Assembly (NCBI GenBank): GCA_012959465.1
Contig: DUDC01000161.1
Location: 11,964 to 74,531 of the forward strand
DNA length: 62,568 nucleotides
Direction: 5' to 3'
DNA from: Planctomycetaceae bacterium
GTDB lineage: Bacteria > Planctomycetota > Planctomycetia > Pirellulales > Pirellulaceae
Positions 35,134-43,145 of the stretch are shown here, in pieces. The translations under genes were made by a program, and so were the position numbers. Position 1 is the stretch's first letter. Every line of letters begins with the position of its first letter. The notes beneath the pieces were generated by a model, which searched no databases, had not been told where the DNA came from, and saw only the letters and a list, made by a program, of their open reading frames with translations.

Positions 35134-38100
35134 ATGACTCGACGATTCAATCCGACAGTGGCGCGATCCAGCGTTCTTCGCGTTCTAGTTGCCGTCTCGT
35201 TTTTTGGATTTGGCGCCATCGGTATGCGTACCGCGGTGGCAATTGAACCTGCCTTGAAACTCCAACCCGGTGATCACATCGCCATCATTGGCAATACGCT
35301 CGCCGATCGAATGCAACACCATGGCTGGTTGGAGACCTACATCCACGCCCAGCATCCGAATCACGATTTGACATTCCGTAATCTGGGTTTCTCCGGCGAC
35401 GAGATCAAGAGTCGTCCACGTTCGGCTAATTTTGGATCGCCGGATGAGTGGCTGACCAAGGCGAAGGCGGACGTTGTCTTCTGTTTCTTCGGTTACAACG
35501 AAGCGTTGCGAGGTGAATCGGGGCTCGTCGGATTTTCCAAAGACCTTACCGAGATGATCGACGCGATGTCGAAGCAACAGTACAACGGAAAATCGGCGCC
35601 GCGTCTCGTCATCTTTTCACCGATCGCACACGAAGACCTCGACCTGCCCTACCTGCCCGACGGAGTCGAAAACAACGTCAAGCTGGAACTCTACACAAAC
35701 GCCATGCGGAAAGTGTGCGAGGCGAAAGAAGTTACCTTTGTTGATTTATTTCACGAGACACAAAGACTGTACAAAACTGCAGACGCACCGCTCACGATGA
35801 ACGGGATCCACTTATTGAGTCGCGGCAACGAAGCGATCGTCAGCTTCGTGGTCAGGTCACTGTTTCTACACGAAGGCATACCGGCGAACATCTCAACGCG
35901 TGAACTGCGGGAAGCTGTGCTGGACAAAAACCTACATTGGTTTAGCCGGTATCGCGTGGTTGACGGGTACAACGTCTATGGAGGTCGTTCGACGTTGAAC
36001 TGGCATGGTCAGTCAAATGCCGATGTCATGCGGCGAGAAATGGAGATTTTCGACATCAAGACGGCAAACCGCGACAAGCTGATTTGGGCTGTCGCCAAAG
36101 ACAAGGACTATAAAGTTACCGACGACAATTTGCCGATCGAAATCGGGGTCAAGACCAACAAGCCGGGAATTCTCGAAGATGAGAAACACCCGTACTTCGG
36201 TGGTGTCGAAGCGATCGAAAAAATGACCATTCACGAGGGCATGGAAGTAAATCTATTTGCTTCAGAAGAGATGTTCCCTGAAATGATCAACCCGGTTCAG
36301 ATGGCGGTCGATACCGATGGCCGGCTGTTTGCCTCGGTCTGGCCTTCCTATCCGCACTGGAATCCAGCGCTACCGCGAACCGATCGCATCGTCTGCTTAC
36401 CTGACGAAGATGGTGATGGTATTGCCGACAAGTGCATTGTCTTTGCCGACGAACTAAACAGCATCACAGGGTTTGAATTCTGGGGAGGTGGCATGTTGGT
36501 TTCCGCCCCACCGGAAATCTGGTTCCTCAAAGACTCTGACGGGGACGACAAGGCCGACGTCAAAATCCGCATGTTGCAGGGCCTCTCGAGCGCAGATACG
36601 CACCACACGGCCAATGGATTGGTGATCGGCACCGACGGCTGTCTCTATTGGTCCCGCGGTGTGTTCCACGTCACGAACATGGAAACCCCGACCAAGACGT
36701 TTCGCTCCAAATCCTCAGGAGTCTATCGATTCGACCCGCGCACCTTCGAGATAAACTTCCACTTTCCGATCGGGCCAAACCCGCACGGTGACGTGATCGA
36801 CCAGTGGGGCTATCAGTTCGTCAATGACGGAACGAGCGGCACGGGGTCGTATGCCAACATTGGAAAAGGCGTGGGAAACAAGCAGTGGTTTCAGAAGCAA
36901 TGGCGGCCAGTGGCGGCGACCGGGATTCTCTCCAGTGAGCACTTTCCAGAAAACACCAACGGCAACTTTCTCATCTGCAACACGATCGGTTTCCTCGGTG
37001 TTTTGCAACACGAAGTGCACTACAACGGAGCGGAGATTACCGCCAAAGCGATTGACCCGATCTTATTTTCATCGGACCCGAATTTTCGTCCCACAGATAT
37101 TGAAGTCGGTGGCGACGGCGCGATCTATGTTTCCGATTGGTGCAACGTCTTGATCGGACATATGCAACACAACATGCGAGATCCCAATCGCGATCACGCG
37201 CACGGTCGAATCTATCGTGTCACCGCAAAGGGGCGACCGCTCACAAAGCCCGTCAAGCTAAAAGGGAAACCCGTCGAAACAGTCCTCGACTCTTTCTATT
37301 CGAAAACCAATAGTGTGCGATATCGAGCTCGATTAGAAATGAGCGGCCGTCCGACCCAAGAGTCGATGGTCGCCGTCTCGCGATGGGCGGCGAAGCGAGA
37401 TCCGAGGGACCCGGACGACGCTCAGGCACTGCTCGAATGCCTCTGGGTTTTTGAGGAGCATCGAGTACTGAACTTGCCGTTACTGAAAACTGTTTTTGCT
37501 GCCGAAGAACCGCGTGTCCGAGCCGCGGCTATCCGGACGCTTGGACATTGGGGTCCCCGAATCTCGAATTGGGAACCGATCTTGGTTGCCGCCGCACGGG
37601 ATGAGTCCGCACTCGTCCGAGCCGAAGCCGTGAAAGCGGCCACGTCGTTCCCAGGACTCGATGCGGCCGAAGTGATCTTTGAGGCCGCTACACGTCAGAT
37701 GGATCCGGAATTGGTCACCGTGATAAATTACGCTCGACGCCAACTGAATGTGGACGCAATCGTTCAAGACAGCATCAATTCGGGTCGTAAACTCTCATTT
37801 GCCGCTCAGTCGTACGTACTGCGAAACGCCAGCGTCACCGATCTTCTCAAGTTGGACCCGACCGAAGCGGTTTACTTGGCCCTCTTGAGTCGTCCGAATG
37901 TTCCGATCAAGAACATGCGTGATTCGATTGATGGTTTGGCGAAGATGCGAAAGGCGACCGCACTTGCGCTGATCCTTGATCTGATCGAAGAGCGTGACAG
38001 CAGCGAGTCCACGGAGGTCGCGAGCTTAGGTGAATTGCTTTTTGAGCAGTCTGAAGGTGATCTCACCTCGGCCAAGAACCGCATCGAACACCTAGCTGTT

Positions 38101-40083
38101 GCGGCCAGTACATCGGAGACCAAACAGATCGGGTACGCCGCCTGGATCATGGCCGACCAGTCGGTTGGTAATGCACTACTGGCCGCTACACAAGACAAGG
38201 ACCGGCTGCGGGACTTTTTGGAAGCCGTGCCGACAATTCCCGATAAGAAGCTGCTTGGCAGCCTCTATTCCAAAATCCAACCGTTCACTGCTGAATTGCC
38301 GGTCAACCTGAAAGCCGAGTTGGGTGGATCTCTATTCCATCAACCCGGAATCAAAGTTGATTATTTTTATCCAAGCGCTGCGGACGTCGCCATCGAAACA
38401 CTTGCCAAGATGAAACCAAAGGCGAGTGGCGTCGTTCCTCAGATCGTCATGAATGTGCCGCAGAAAAAACAAGGTGATAGATTTGCACTTCGATTTACCG
38501 GCTCCATTCTGGTCACTCGCTCTGGCCGCTATCAATTCTTCACAAAGTCCGACGATGGCTCGCGACTTTATATTGGGGACAAATTGGTAGTGAACAACGA
38601 CGGCTTACACGGCATGATCGAAAAGAGCGGTCAGCTGGACTTGCCGGCCGGAGTTCACCCGTTGATTGTGACGTACTTTGACAATGGCGGTGGGGACGGG
38701 CTGTCTGTCACATGGTCGGGACCAGGCATTCGAAAACAGTTGATCCCCGCAGACCGATTGTTACTCGCTGGCGGTGAATCGCTGCACGATGTTGCCATCC
38801 AGTGTCTCGCGTCCATTCCCGGTCATGAAACGCAAAAGTGTCGTGACTTGATCGCACTCGTCAAGGCGGGCACGCATCGTGCATCCGCCATCAAAGCCCT
38901 GCGGACGGTTCCGATTGAGCATTGGCCCAAGGAGGAGATTCGTCCTCTCGTGGACAATTTGGTCGGGTACCTCAGCGAGATACCTTCCGAATACCGAACA
39001 GGTCTGGCAGGAGTCGATGCAATGGCATTGGCCCGTTCATTGGCCCCATCACTGTCGTCCAATCGATCCAAATGGCTTGAAGATCGACTTGCCAATCTCG
39101 ACATTCGCGTCATTGCCATTGGCACGGTTCCCCATCGCATGATTTTTGATAAAGAGCGAATTGTGGTTCAAGCTGGCAAGCCGGTCGAATTCCGTTTCTC
39201 GAACTCCGATAACATGCCGCACAACTTTGCGATAACCGTTCCAGGTGCGTTGGAGGAAATCGGGCTGCTCGCGGAATCAACTGGAAACGATCCCGATGCG
39301 ATGGATCGACAGTACATACCGGAGTCCGACAAGATCCTATTAGGCAGCCTGTTGTTGCAATCTGGCGAGGACCAGGCAATCGCGTTCGATGTTCCGTCGA
39401 CACCCGGCATTTACCCATACCTATGTCCTTACCCTGGACATTGGCGTCGAATGTACGGCGCTTTGATCGTTGTGGAGAACTTGGCGGAATATCAAGCTTC
39501 ACCGACGAAGTACATGGCCGCCCATCCGCTACCTCTAAAGGACGAATTGCTTGCCTTCAACACCCGCGGCCGTCAGTGGAAGTACGACGACCTGATCGAC
39601 GAAGTAAAATCGCTCAGCGGGGGACGATCGTTCGCAGTGAGTAAACAATTGTTCAAGGTCTCCAATTGCGTTGCCTGCCATAAACTCAACGACGAAGGGC
39701 AGGTATTTGGACCCGATCTGGCGAAACTCGACGAAAAGAAGCGAACGTACGAACACATTCTGCGTTCGCTGCTGGAGCCGTCAAAAGAGATCGACGAGAA
39801 ATACCAATCCCAGGTCTTCGAATTGGTTTCGGGAAAGATCATTACGGGAATGGTCGTTGACGAGACCGGCGACGCGGTGAAGATCGTCATCGATCCAGTG
39901 GCTAAGGGCGAACCGAACGTGATTCCCAAATCGGACATCGATGTTCGAGTCAAGTCAAAGATATCGATCATGCCGCAGGGCTTGTTGGATCGACTCGCGC
40001 GCGAAGAGATTCTCGACCTGATCGCGTATATCTACGCCGGTGGTGACGAAAAGCACATGCTGTTTCAAAAGCACGATCACTGA
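35134..40083 (+). CDS. Giant PVC-type CxxCH heme-binding protein with SGNH, PA14 and azurin-like copper domains
   Basis: A 1649-residue exported protein. Signal: VARSSVLRVLVAVSFFGFGA. Domain order by eye: SGNH/GDSL hydrolase-like (about 30-250; block I reads GNTLADR without the usual Ser, block V NGIH retained); propeller-type membrane-bound dehydrogenase domain as in TIGR02604 (about 360-700, NLFASEEMFPEMINPVQMAV onward); HEAT-like helical repeats (about 730-1060); PA14 (about 1072-1200, SGRYQFFTKSDDGSRLYIGD); azurin-like cupredoxin (about 1325-1448), with ligands His (NMPHNF) and Cys-x4-His-x3-Met (CPYPGHWRRM); and a C-terminal cytochrome c (TIGR02603-type, CVACHK near 1511). It is probably a periplasmic electron-transfer oxidase of unknown substrate. 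ATG 35134 has AAAGAAG upstream. The selenoprotein gene follows. Confidence 0.88.
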   Translation: MTRRFNPTVARSSVLRVLVAVSFFGFGAIGMRTAVAIEPALKLQPGDHIAIIGNTLADRMQHHGWLETYIHAQHPNHDLTFRNLGFSGDEIKSRPRSANFGSPDEWLTKAKADVVFCFFGYNEALRGESGLVGFSKDLTEMIDAMSKQQYNGKSAPRLVIFSPIAHEDLDLPYLPDGVENNVKLELYTNAMRKVCEAKEVTFVDLFHETQRLYKTADAPLTMNGIHLLSRGNEAIVSFVVRSLFLHEGIPANISTRELREAVLDKNLHWFSRYRVVDGYNVYGGRSTLNWHGQSNADVMRREMEIFDIKTANRDKLIWAVAKDKDYKVTDDNLPIEIGVKTNKPGILEDEKHPYFGGVEAIEKMTIHEGMEVNLFASEEMFPEMINPVQMAVDTDGRLFASVWPSYPHWNPALPRTDRIVCLPDEDGDGIADKCIVFADELNSITGFEFWGGGMLVSAPPEIWFLKDSDGDDKADVKIRMLQGLSSADTHHTANGLVIGTDGCLYWSRGVFHVTNMETPTKTFRSKSSGVYRFDPRTFEINFHFPIGPNPHGDVIDQWGYQFVNDGTSGTGSYANIGKGVGNKQWFQKQWRPVAATGILSSEHFPENTNGNFLICNTIGFLGVLQHEVHYNGAEITAKAIDPILFSSDPNFRPTDIEVGGDGAIYVSDWCNVLIGHMQHNMRDPNRDHAHGRIYRVTAKGRPLTKPVKLKGKPVETVLDSFYSKTNSVRYRARLEMSGRPTQESMVAVSRWAAKRDPRDPDDAQALLECLWVFEEHRVLNLPLLKTVFAAEEPRVRAAAIRTLGHWGPRISNWEPILVAAARDESALVRAEAVKAATSFPGLDAAEVIFEAATRQMDPELVTVINYARRQLNVDAIVQDSINSGRKLSFAAQSYVLRNASVTDLLKLDPTEAVYLALLSRPNVPIKNMRDSIDGLAKMRKATALALILDLIEERDSSESTEVASLGELLFEQSEGDLTSAKNRIEHLAVAASTSETKQIGYAAWIMADQSVGNALLAATQDKDRLRDFLEAVPTIPDKKLLGSLYSKIQPFTAELPVNLKAELGGSLFHQPGIKVDYFYPSAADVAIETLAKMKPKASGVVPQIVMNVPQKKQGDRFALRFTGSILVTRSGRYQFFTKSDDGSRLYIGDKLVVNNDGLHGMIEKSGQLDLPAGVHPLIVTYFDNGGGDGLSVTWSGPGIRKQLIPADRLLLAGGESLHDVAIQCLASIPGHETQKCRDLIALVKAGTHRASAIKALRTVPIEHWPKEEIRPLVDNLVGYLSEIPSEYRTGLAGVDAMALARSLAPSLSSNRSKWLEDRLANLDIRVIAIGTVPHRMIFDKERIVVQAGKPVEFRFSNSDNMPHNFAITVPGALEEIGLLAESTGNDPDAMDRQYIPESDKILLGSLLLQSGEDQAIAFDVPSTPGIYPYLCPYPGHWRRMYGALIVVENLAEYQASPTKYMAAHPLPLKDELLAFNTRGRQWKYDDLIDEVKSLSGGRSFAVSKQLFKVSNCVACHKLNDEGQVFGPDLAKLDEKKRTYEHILRSLLEPSKEIDEKYQSQVFELVSGKIITGMVVDETGDAVKIVIDPVAKGEPNVIPKSDIDVRVKSKISIMPQGLLDRLAREEILDLIAYIYAGGDEKHMLFQKHDH

Positions 40084-40265
40084 GCCATCATCCTCGCAGC
40101 GTACCATTTTTTGCGAACATTAAGCACGTTTGACGTCGAGCCCGTTTTGAGGCAATTCCGAAAGGCGTCCGATTTGACAACTGACCTCGGTTTACTGGCA
40201 AAGGGGCAGTCAATTGACAAAAAGGAACTCTGCGAATTAAAACTCGGTTTCTGCTGTGCGGCCTA

Positions 40266-41117
40266 ATGATGGTGATAAGCTCCGATACTGTCGTAGCTCA
40301 GTCGAAACCATCAGACCCTCCGACTGCCGAAGAACGCCGCGAGTCGCGAAAGAAGGCAAGGGAACGAGACGTTGATAAACTGCTGGGCCAGTTTGACAAA
40401 AACAAGGACAAAGTGCTGGCTGATTCAGAGCTGCCGAAAGCACTAAGAGAATACCTTGCCTTGTTGGACAAAGATGGAGACGGCATGCTCGATCGAGTCG
40501 AGTTGCTGAAGATGAGTGGCAGGCCCGGTTCGAAAGCTGGCGAGATCATTACCGGACCGGCAAAGGGAGAACGGTACAACGACAAGATCGAAGTGGGCGA
40601 TACAGCGCCAGACTTTCGCCTGGCGGACTCTTCGGGAAAACGCATGGTGACGCTGTCTGCCTTTCGAGCCAAGAAGCCGGTGGTGCTCATCTTCGGCAGC
40701 TACACGTGACCGCCCTTTCGTCGCCAGGCTGGTGACTTAGAACGCCTATACAAGACGTACAAAAACGACGCTGAGTTTCTTCTAATCTATATCCGAGAAG
40801 CCCACCCCGATTCGGTGTTGTTCGTCGAGTCGGATGGCAAAAAAGAGTTGATAAGGGTGACGCAGACTGAGACGTTCCAAGACCGAGTCGCAACGGCCAA
40901 AACGTGCTCGGCAAGCTTACATTTATCGATTCCCACTCTAGTTGACAAAGCCGATAACGCTGTGAATTCGGCCTACGCCGGCTGGCCCGACCGCATGGCG
41001 ATCGTGGATCTCGACGGAAAAATTGCCTACTACGGCGAAAAGGGGCCTGGCGGATTCAAGCCGAAGGAAGTGGAAAAGTGGTTGCAAGAGTTTCGTGGCG
41101 ATCGATCGGACGACTAG
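40266..41117 (+). CDS. EF-hand/iodothyronine deiodinase-like selenoprotein (in-frame TGA = Sec)
   Basis: One frame runs from 40266 to the TAG at 41115-41117, broken only by TGA 40707-40709. It reads VVLIFGSYT-U-PPFRRQ, then FLLIYIREAHPDS, TFQDRVATA, YAGWPDRMAIVDLDGKIAYYG and GPGGFKPKEVEKWL: the order and spacing of vertebrate deiodinases (NFGS-x-TU-P-x-F, YI-E-EAH, P-ERL-ii-x-G-x-I-Y-G-x-GP). With ATG 40266 the product is 283 residues with Sec at 148. The N-terminal half has two EF-hand-like loops (DKNKDKVLADSE, DKDGDGMLDRVE) and a redoxin start (VGDTAPDFRLADSSGK). ATG 40266 leaves MMVISSDTVVAQS without a basic n-region; CTG 40230 would give RIKTRFLLCGLMMVISS, a fuller signal, with AAGGA upstream, so translation may start there. 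Probable role: a periplasmic selenium-based redox or dehalogenase-type enzyme. Needs SelA-D from elsewhere. Confidence 0.85.
40707..40740 (+). promoter_or_regulatory. Candidate bacterial SECIS element after in-frame TGA
   Basis: After TGA (40707-40709) comes a stem GTCGCCA (40720-40726) and TGGTGAC (40730-40736), seven pairs including one G-U, with loop GGC. The apical loop starts 18 bases after the TGA and its first base is G. These agree with the published bacterial SECIS pattern (loop 16-37 bases after UGA, G among the first two loop bases, stem of at least 4 bp). Confidence 0.7.
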
Positions 41118-41249
41118 CCAGACACTGGCAGAGCCCAATAGTGTCCGGTATTTGAAAAATTGGGGCATTGGAAGTACAAGCACGAAGTGCCACACACGTT
41201 GGTCGCGTGACCTTGCGAAACCCGAGGCTAACGCCTTCGTGCAGCCATA

Positions 41250-41576
41250 TCACTTAACTTGGCGGTCCAAGACCCGCTGCATGATGTCCGTCCATGTCGC
41301 GTTTAGCTGCAGCGTGACGGTATCAACTCTACCTTCGGCATTCGGTCCGAACTCAATGAGAAAACCAGCCTTCGATAACGTGTCGTTTGTTCCCTTGCCA
41401 GCTTGACAAGACTTCCAGAATCTCGGTGTCCCCAGGACGGTCGATGATTTATCTGTTGCGGTTTCTCGGATGATCTCTTCAACGGATTTTGTCACTTCCG
41501 GCGTCAATTCCGCCATCATCGTCTGGCGTAATTCTTCCGCCCATTCCTTCCAACGCACTTTATCTCGTATTGTCAT
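41250..41576 (-). CDS. Conserved hypothetical protein
   Basis: A 108-residue soluble protein, MTIRDKVRWKEWAEELRQTM followed by a helical part and a beta-rich C-terminal half (FLIEFGPNAEGRVDTVTLQL). I recognise no family. The start ATG 41576 is strongly supported by AGAGGTGGGG just upstream; the open frame extends to 41726, but that upstream part is not credible. It is preceded on the same strand by the 32-residue Lys-rich ORF and the cold-shock gene, and converges on the selenoprotein gene. Confidence 0.62.
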   Translation of the reverse strand: MTIRDKVRWKEWAEELRQTMMAELTPEVTKSVEEIIRETATDKSSTVLGTPRFWKSCQAGKGTNDTLSKAGFLIEFGPNAEGRVDTVTLQLNATWTDIMQRVLDRQVK

Positions 41577-41728
41577 TCCCCACCTCTTGCTAATGGCTAT
41601 TCTTGTGCCGCATGGCGGTCGGCAAAAAACCGATGTTCGCCACTGGCAACGCTGTATTGAGGGATCGCTTTTTTCCGAGTCCCAAACGCTTGGATGTTGA
41701 ACTCGACCGTCTCTGACGGGACCCACAG

Positions 41729-41827
41729 TTACTTATTCTTCTTTTCTTTTTTCAGCCTTCGCTTCTCCTTTGGGCTGAGTTGAGCTTTTTTCTGTTGTTC
41801 TTTCTTCCCTTTGTCTTTACCGGCCAT
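41729..41827 (-). CDS. Lys-rich small protein of 32 residues
   Basis: A short ORF starting at ATG 41827 and ending TAA at 41729: MAGKDKGKKEQQKKAQLSP followed by KEKRRLKKEKKNK. Eighteen of 32 residues are Lys or Arg. GGAGA lies about seven bases before the start (GGAGAAACGAAT-ATG), a proper ribosome-binding site. The strong basic charge suggests binding to RNA, DNA or ribosomes; I know no family for it. It lies 46 bases downstream of the cold-shock gene on the same strand, so both may be on one transcript. Too short for most gene finders. Confidence 0.62.
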   Translation of the reverse strand: MAGKDKGKKEQQKKAQLSPKEKRRLKKEKKNK

Positions 41828-41873
41828 ATTCGTTTCTCCGTGGTCGAAAACGGGCTGTTTCTCTCAACGCACG

Positions 41874-42071
41874 TTAAATCGGTGTAACGTTTTCGGCTCT
41901 GGGCCCTTTTGGTCCCTGTCCCTCGGTGTACGAGACTCGTTGACCTTCTCGGAGTTCCTCGAAGCTCACCCCCTCCAAATTCGACATATGAAAAAACATG
42001 TCGGTGTTTGTCCCGGTATCGATAAATCCAAATCCCCGGTCCGTAAGTCGCTTGATCGTGCCTTCTGACAT
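41874..42071 (-). CDS. Cold-shock domain protein
   Basis: A 65-residue single cold-shock domain protein of the CspA type, which binds single-stranded RNA or DNA. MSEGTIKRLTDRGFGFI contains RNP-1 (residues 12-17, RGFGFI) and DMFFHMSN is RNP-2 (residues 24-31, normally DVFVHFS). The rest (FEELREGQRVSYTEGQGPKG, AENVTPI) follows the family. The change KGYGFI to DRGFGFI and DVFVH to DMFFH is moderate. ATG 42071 is chosen because the domain begins there; GGGA stands about 9 bases upstream. The Lys-rich ORF follows on the same strand. Confidence 0.88.
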   Translation of the reverse strand: MSEGTIKRLTDRGFGFIDTGTNTDMFFHMSNLEGVSFEELREGQRVSYTEGQGPKGPRAENVTPI

Positions 42072-42657
42072 TTGTTCATTTCCCAAAAAGTGTCCTGCAG
42101 CGTCTCTCAAAGAGCACCATGCTCGAGCCGTGCCACCGCAAAGGTGCCATTCTATCGGGCAGAATGACCTCGAATCAAGCCGCCGCAACGATATGACTGG
42201 CCAGTTTATGTGACAGTTCTCGTCTTGGGCGCGAACTCGGACGACATCCACAGGCTACCAGCGCCACGATTGCGGTGATTTTTCGTCGGGCAACTACTGG
42301 AGCACCGTTCTGCACGGGGTCGCAACGGTATGCAGCCGCTCCCTCGCTTACGCGTCGGGTTACGAAGCCCGCCCCAGCAATATGAGAGGGGGAGAGAGTG
42401 GCAGGGCAGGTTTTGCGGGGCGACGCAAGAACTCACGGCCGCCGCCGGTGAAACCGAATACGCCGACGACGCCCGCTTTCTGCGTATTTCCGAAGACAAG
42501 ATGAAGGAACGTACGGTGTTCACCCAACGGCGATCCACACTATTGTTCGAGGATTAATTGCAATGTCTTCAGGCGGCCATCGAGTTGACGGATCTGTGAT
42601 GCAGCGGATGTTCGGTTCACTAAACCCTTTTTTCACAAGAGATTGTTCTCGTTTTAG
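42072..42657. other. Intergenic region with a repeat; no gene supported
   Basis: About 590 bases without a supported gene. It contains the repeat at 42340-42370. ORFs on both strands here (for instance 42206-42538 and 42330-42557) encode strings such as LRNPTRKRGSG from that repeat and look non-coding. The cold-shock promoter should lie near 42072-42200. Confidence 0.55.
42340..42370 (-). repeat. 'NPTRKRG'-type intergenic repeat
   Basis: Plus-strand CCCTCGCTTACGCGTCGGG followed by TTACGAAGCCC; read on the minus strand it encodes N-P-T-R-K-R-G. Related copies are at 52011-52034 and 59689-59715. Confidence 0.7.
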
Positions 42658-42858
42658 CTAAATCTCCGCTGCTTTTCGATCCAGTTGAATGGCATCGATT
42701 TCCAGTTCGACAATCGCCATCAGCAGAGTCACCTTCCGTTCCGCAATCTGCAATTCCAAGCGGATCGTTGTTGCGCTGACTTCTGTGATCGCTCCACTCT
42801 GAGCATATCGAACTAAGTCCTTCGCCTTCAACTGCGCCAACTCTTTGACGCCAATCAT
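42658..42858 (-). CDS. Small hypothetical protein, first of unknown class
   Basis: A 66-residue protein, MIGVKELAQLKAKDLVRYAQ then TIRLELQIAERKVTLLMAIV, predicted helical and amphipathic. It begins in the last bases of the membrane-protein gene (4-base ATGA overlap, 42855-42858), so the two are translationally coupled. I cannot assign a function. It is the last gene of the three-gene minus-strand set at 42658-43478. Confidence 0.6.
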   Translation of the reverse strand: MIGVKELAQLKAKDLVRYAQSGAITEVSATTIRLELQIAERKVTLLMAIVELEIDAIQLDRKAAEI

Positions 42859-43091
42859 CCCGACGGCGATTGCCGCTGCTTTTTTTCCCGCTTCTTACGG
42901 AAGTGGACGGCCCACATGATCCAAACGACGCCCAGCGGGACCAAGCAGAATATGCCGAAGCCCCGCCCTAGCAGAGCGGCCCGCTCATTGCCGGCCCTCA
43001 AGTCGACGAACATGAAAAGCACAACAAGCCCCGCCACAGCCGCTCCGATCACGATGGCTGCCGAGGCGATGATTGCAAATTTCGTCGTCAT
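42855..43091 (-). CDS. Small membrane protein with two spans
   Basis: A 78-residue protein with two hydrophobic segments, FAIIASAAIVIGAAVAGLVV with VLFMF, and GRGFGIFCLVPLGVVWIMWAV, ending in a strongly basic tail HFRKKREKKQRQSPSG that would sit inside the cell. GGAGA lies 8 bases before ATG 43091. It is coupled by ATGA to the 66-residue gene downstream and lies 54 bases below the 110-residue gene. No function can be assigned. Confidence 0.65.
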   Translation of the reverse strand: MTTKFAIIASAAIVIGAAVAGLVVLFMFVDLRAGNERAALLGRGFGIFCLVPLGVVWIMWAVHFRKKREKKQRQSPSG

Positions 43092-43145
43092 GTACGGCTC
43101 TCCAAGAGGAGCAGTAGCAGTTAAGAAGGGAAAAGCGATCGAAGT

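Noticed and set aside
40266-40709. A truncated (pseudogene) redoxin
   Set aside because: The frame is intact on both sides of one TGA, which sits exactly at the Sec position with a SECIS-like hairpin; random decay would not place it there.
40815-41117. A separate 100-residue ORF after the TGA
   Set aside because: It is in the same frame as the 40266-40709 ORF and completes the deiodinase-like domain; treating it as an independent gene ignores the continuous homology across the TGA.
42206-42557. ORFs on both strands in the cold-shock intergenic region
   Set aside because: They are made of the 'NPTRKRG' repeat and low-complexity text; no start signal is convincing.
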